In this document: positions 62,887 through 64,000 of the stretch, piece after piece
Position numbering within the stretch: the first letter of the stretch is position 1
Layout of the letters: each line of letters begins with the position of its first letter
Source of the DNA: Apostichopus japonicus
Taxonomy: Eukaryota > Echinodermata > Holothuroidea > Aspidochirotida > Stichopodidae
Length of the DNA stretch: 64,000 bases
Direction: 5' to 3'
Assembly (NCBI RefSeq): GCF_037975245.1
Contig: NC_092581.1
Span: 6,599,501 to 6,663,500, forward strand
Position numbers and translations under genes: made by a program
Notes under the pieces: generated by a model
The model's database searches: none
Seen by the model: only the letters and a program-made list of their open reading frames with translations
What the model was told of the DNA's origin: nothing

Positions 62887-63690
62887 TAGTGTTTACAAGG
62901 GTCCAACAATCGGGAATTGAGTACCCGAGAGCCGAAAATTGTTTACCCTCCTATATCGCGTTTTTCAAGAAATTTTTGGAAGCTATAATGAATTAATTAT
63001 ATTCTCAATAGACAATGTTTTCATGTTCAAAGACGATCAGGTATAAAACCTTCCTCAATAATTTGCATTTGCTTGTTTCTTTCATTAAGTTGGTAATAAC
63101 TTCATATAATTACATCACTACTAACATCTCATTGCCGCCACTGCTTATGTTTGCCCTCCACCTCTATTGGATCAGACCATAAATATCCAATTTAGCTCAT
63201 AAACAGTTTTTTACTACTACTATCTATTATGCGATTCGATTATGTAATTCTTAAACGTTTAGTAAAGTCACTTGCATTTATTATTATTTTTTAGTTATCC
63301 TGTCTATAATCCATTAGTAACAACTTGTAAACTTCCTTGTCAGTTTTTCCTTCTATGGAATAAACGAATGAATAAATAATAAGCACACTAAGATGATGGG
63401 GAGATCTAGCCTAACCATCTGTTTATTCGCTGAAAATGTGATGCAGTTATATGGAATATACTTCCATTATTGCCGTTATCTTCGACCACATGGTTGCCGG
63501 ACACCACAATAAGTCAATGGGGTAATCTAGCCTAACCATCTGTTTTATTAGCTGAATTTGTGACGCAGTTATAAGATATCCATGGAATCACAACAACGAA
63601 AAATCACACTTTGCAAAGGATTCGGGTAATAAATTAGGAACCAATACTATCGCATCAGGCTGGTACCCAGATACCCCGTGCAAACACTTA
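62887..63690. mobile_element. Dispersed hAT-like repeat, copy 2, with both ends
   Basis: The left end TAGTGTTTACAAGGGT and the right end ACCCCGTGCAAACACTTA are imperfect inverted repeats related to the TAGTGTTCAACC ends of the element at 37216. A subterminal GTACCC motif is inverted too. Two internal copies of TCTAGCCTAACCATCTGTTT lie near 63405 and 63522. No transposase. Confidence 0.7.
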
Positions 63691-63699
63691 TATTCTTCT

Positions 63700-64000
63700 T
63701 CAGCCGTTGTGGATCCACTGCTGGATGAAGGCCTCAGCATGATATCTCCAACTCTCTCTCTCTCCCTTGCATGTGTGTACCAATTGGTTTCATTCCAGAA
63801 TTTCTGTATTTCATCTCTCCATCTCTTTCTTTGCCTGCCTCTGTTCCTTTTCCCGTCAAGCGGTGTCCATACAGTGGTTAGCGTACTCCATCTTCCATCT
63901 CCCCTTCTAGTGACATGGCCGGCCCATGTCCATTTACGATGTTACTTCCATTGTATCCTGTACCTTTGTCTGTTCCCTTATCCACTTATTGGTTTTGTGA
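63700..64000 (-). pseudogene. LINE C-terminal relic at the window edge
   Basis: On the minus strand, WTWAGHVTRRGDGRWSTL, RNRGRQRKRWRDEIQKFW and ARERERVGD, then after a frameshift AEAFIQQWIHNG and a stop. This is the A-G-H-V-x-R ... G-R-x-x-x-R-W ... A-x-x-R ... Q-Q-W ending of RTE-like LINE polyproteins. The copy continues beyond the right edge. Confidence 0.8.

Overview
The window is nuclear DNA of an animal. It has long AT-rich introns with GT-AG borders, a trifunctional GARS-AIRS-GARFT purine gene, a centrosomal CEP43/FOP gene, a PIM-like kinase and a rhodopsin-family GPCR. All are embedded in many decayed transposons and minisatellites. The mix (hAT, LINE, gypsy and tRNA-SINE relics, PIM-like kinase, roughly mid-30s percent GC by eye) suggests a marine invertebrate, perhaps a deuterostome such as an echinoderm. 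That placement is inference; no single feature proves it.

Layout. (1) 514-17416, minus strand: a complete CEP43 (FGFR1OP/FOP) gene in 14 coding exons whose phases all agree, giving 491 residues. It has the N-terminal TOF/LisH dimerisation region and the C-terminal acidic motifs of FOP. It also has an exon group coding a canonical EF-hand pair, which the human protein lacks. Its introns hold a 41-bp minisatellite, a 21-bp minisatellite touching a splice donor, a tRNA-derived SINE, a hAT-like MITE, a tandem array split by an insertion, and a gypsy protease relic. (2) 18902-22705, plus strand, head to head with CEP43: a five-exon PIM-like kinase (438 residues) with a Ser/Gly-rich N-terminal part, HGD in place of HRD and DCG in place of DFG. 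A decayed copy of its 3' end lies just downstream. (3) 22.9-30.2 kb: no host gene recognised. The region holds a hAT relic with perfect 14-bp terminal repeats, a roughly 1-kb foldback array built on GATATC palindromes and a reverse-transcriptase relic. (4) 30227-31408, plus: an intronless 393-residue class A GPCR of aminergic type that lacks Asp3.32. (5) 31.4-40.9 kb: intergenic, with a LINE 3' fragment, a hAT relic, and a 1.69-kb hAT-like element with perfect 17-bp TIRs and a perfect 8-bp target duplication. (6) 40982-61331, minus: GART (phosphoribosylglycinamide formyltransferase / GARS / AIRS), 11 coding exons in consistent phase, about 760 residues. The N-terminal part of GARS is not found and should lie beyond the right edge. 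Its introns contain a 1.8-kb 31-bp minisatellite, a TTAA-flanked element, a short MITE and a tandem repeat bearing nuclear-receptor DR1-like sites. (7) 61.4-64 kb: repeats and a LINE C-terminal relic at the edge.

The four genes have no obvious common pathway. GART makes three steps of de novo IMP synthesis in the cytosol, CEP43 acts at centrioles and ciliary bases, and the kinase and GPCR are signalling proteins. The most unusual host-gene signals are the EF-hand module inside CEP43, the altered catalytic motifs of the kinase, the GPCR without its amine anchor, and a poly(A) hexamer overlapping the GARS/AIRS splice acceptor.
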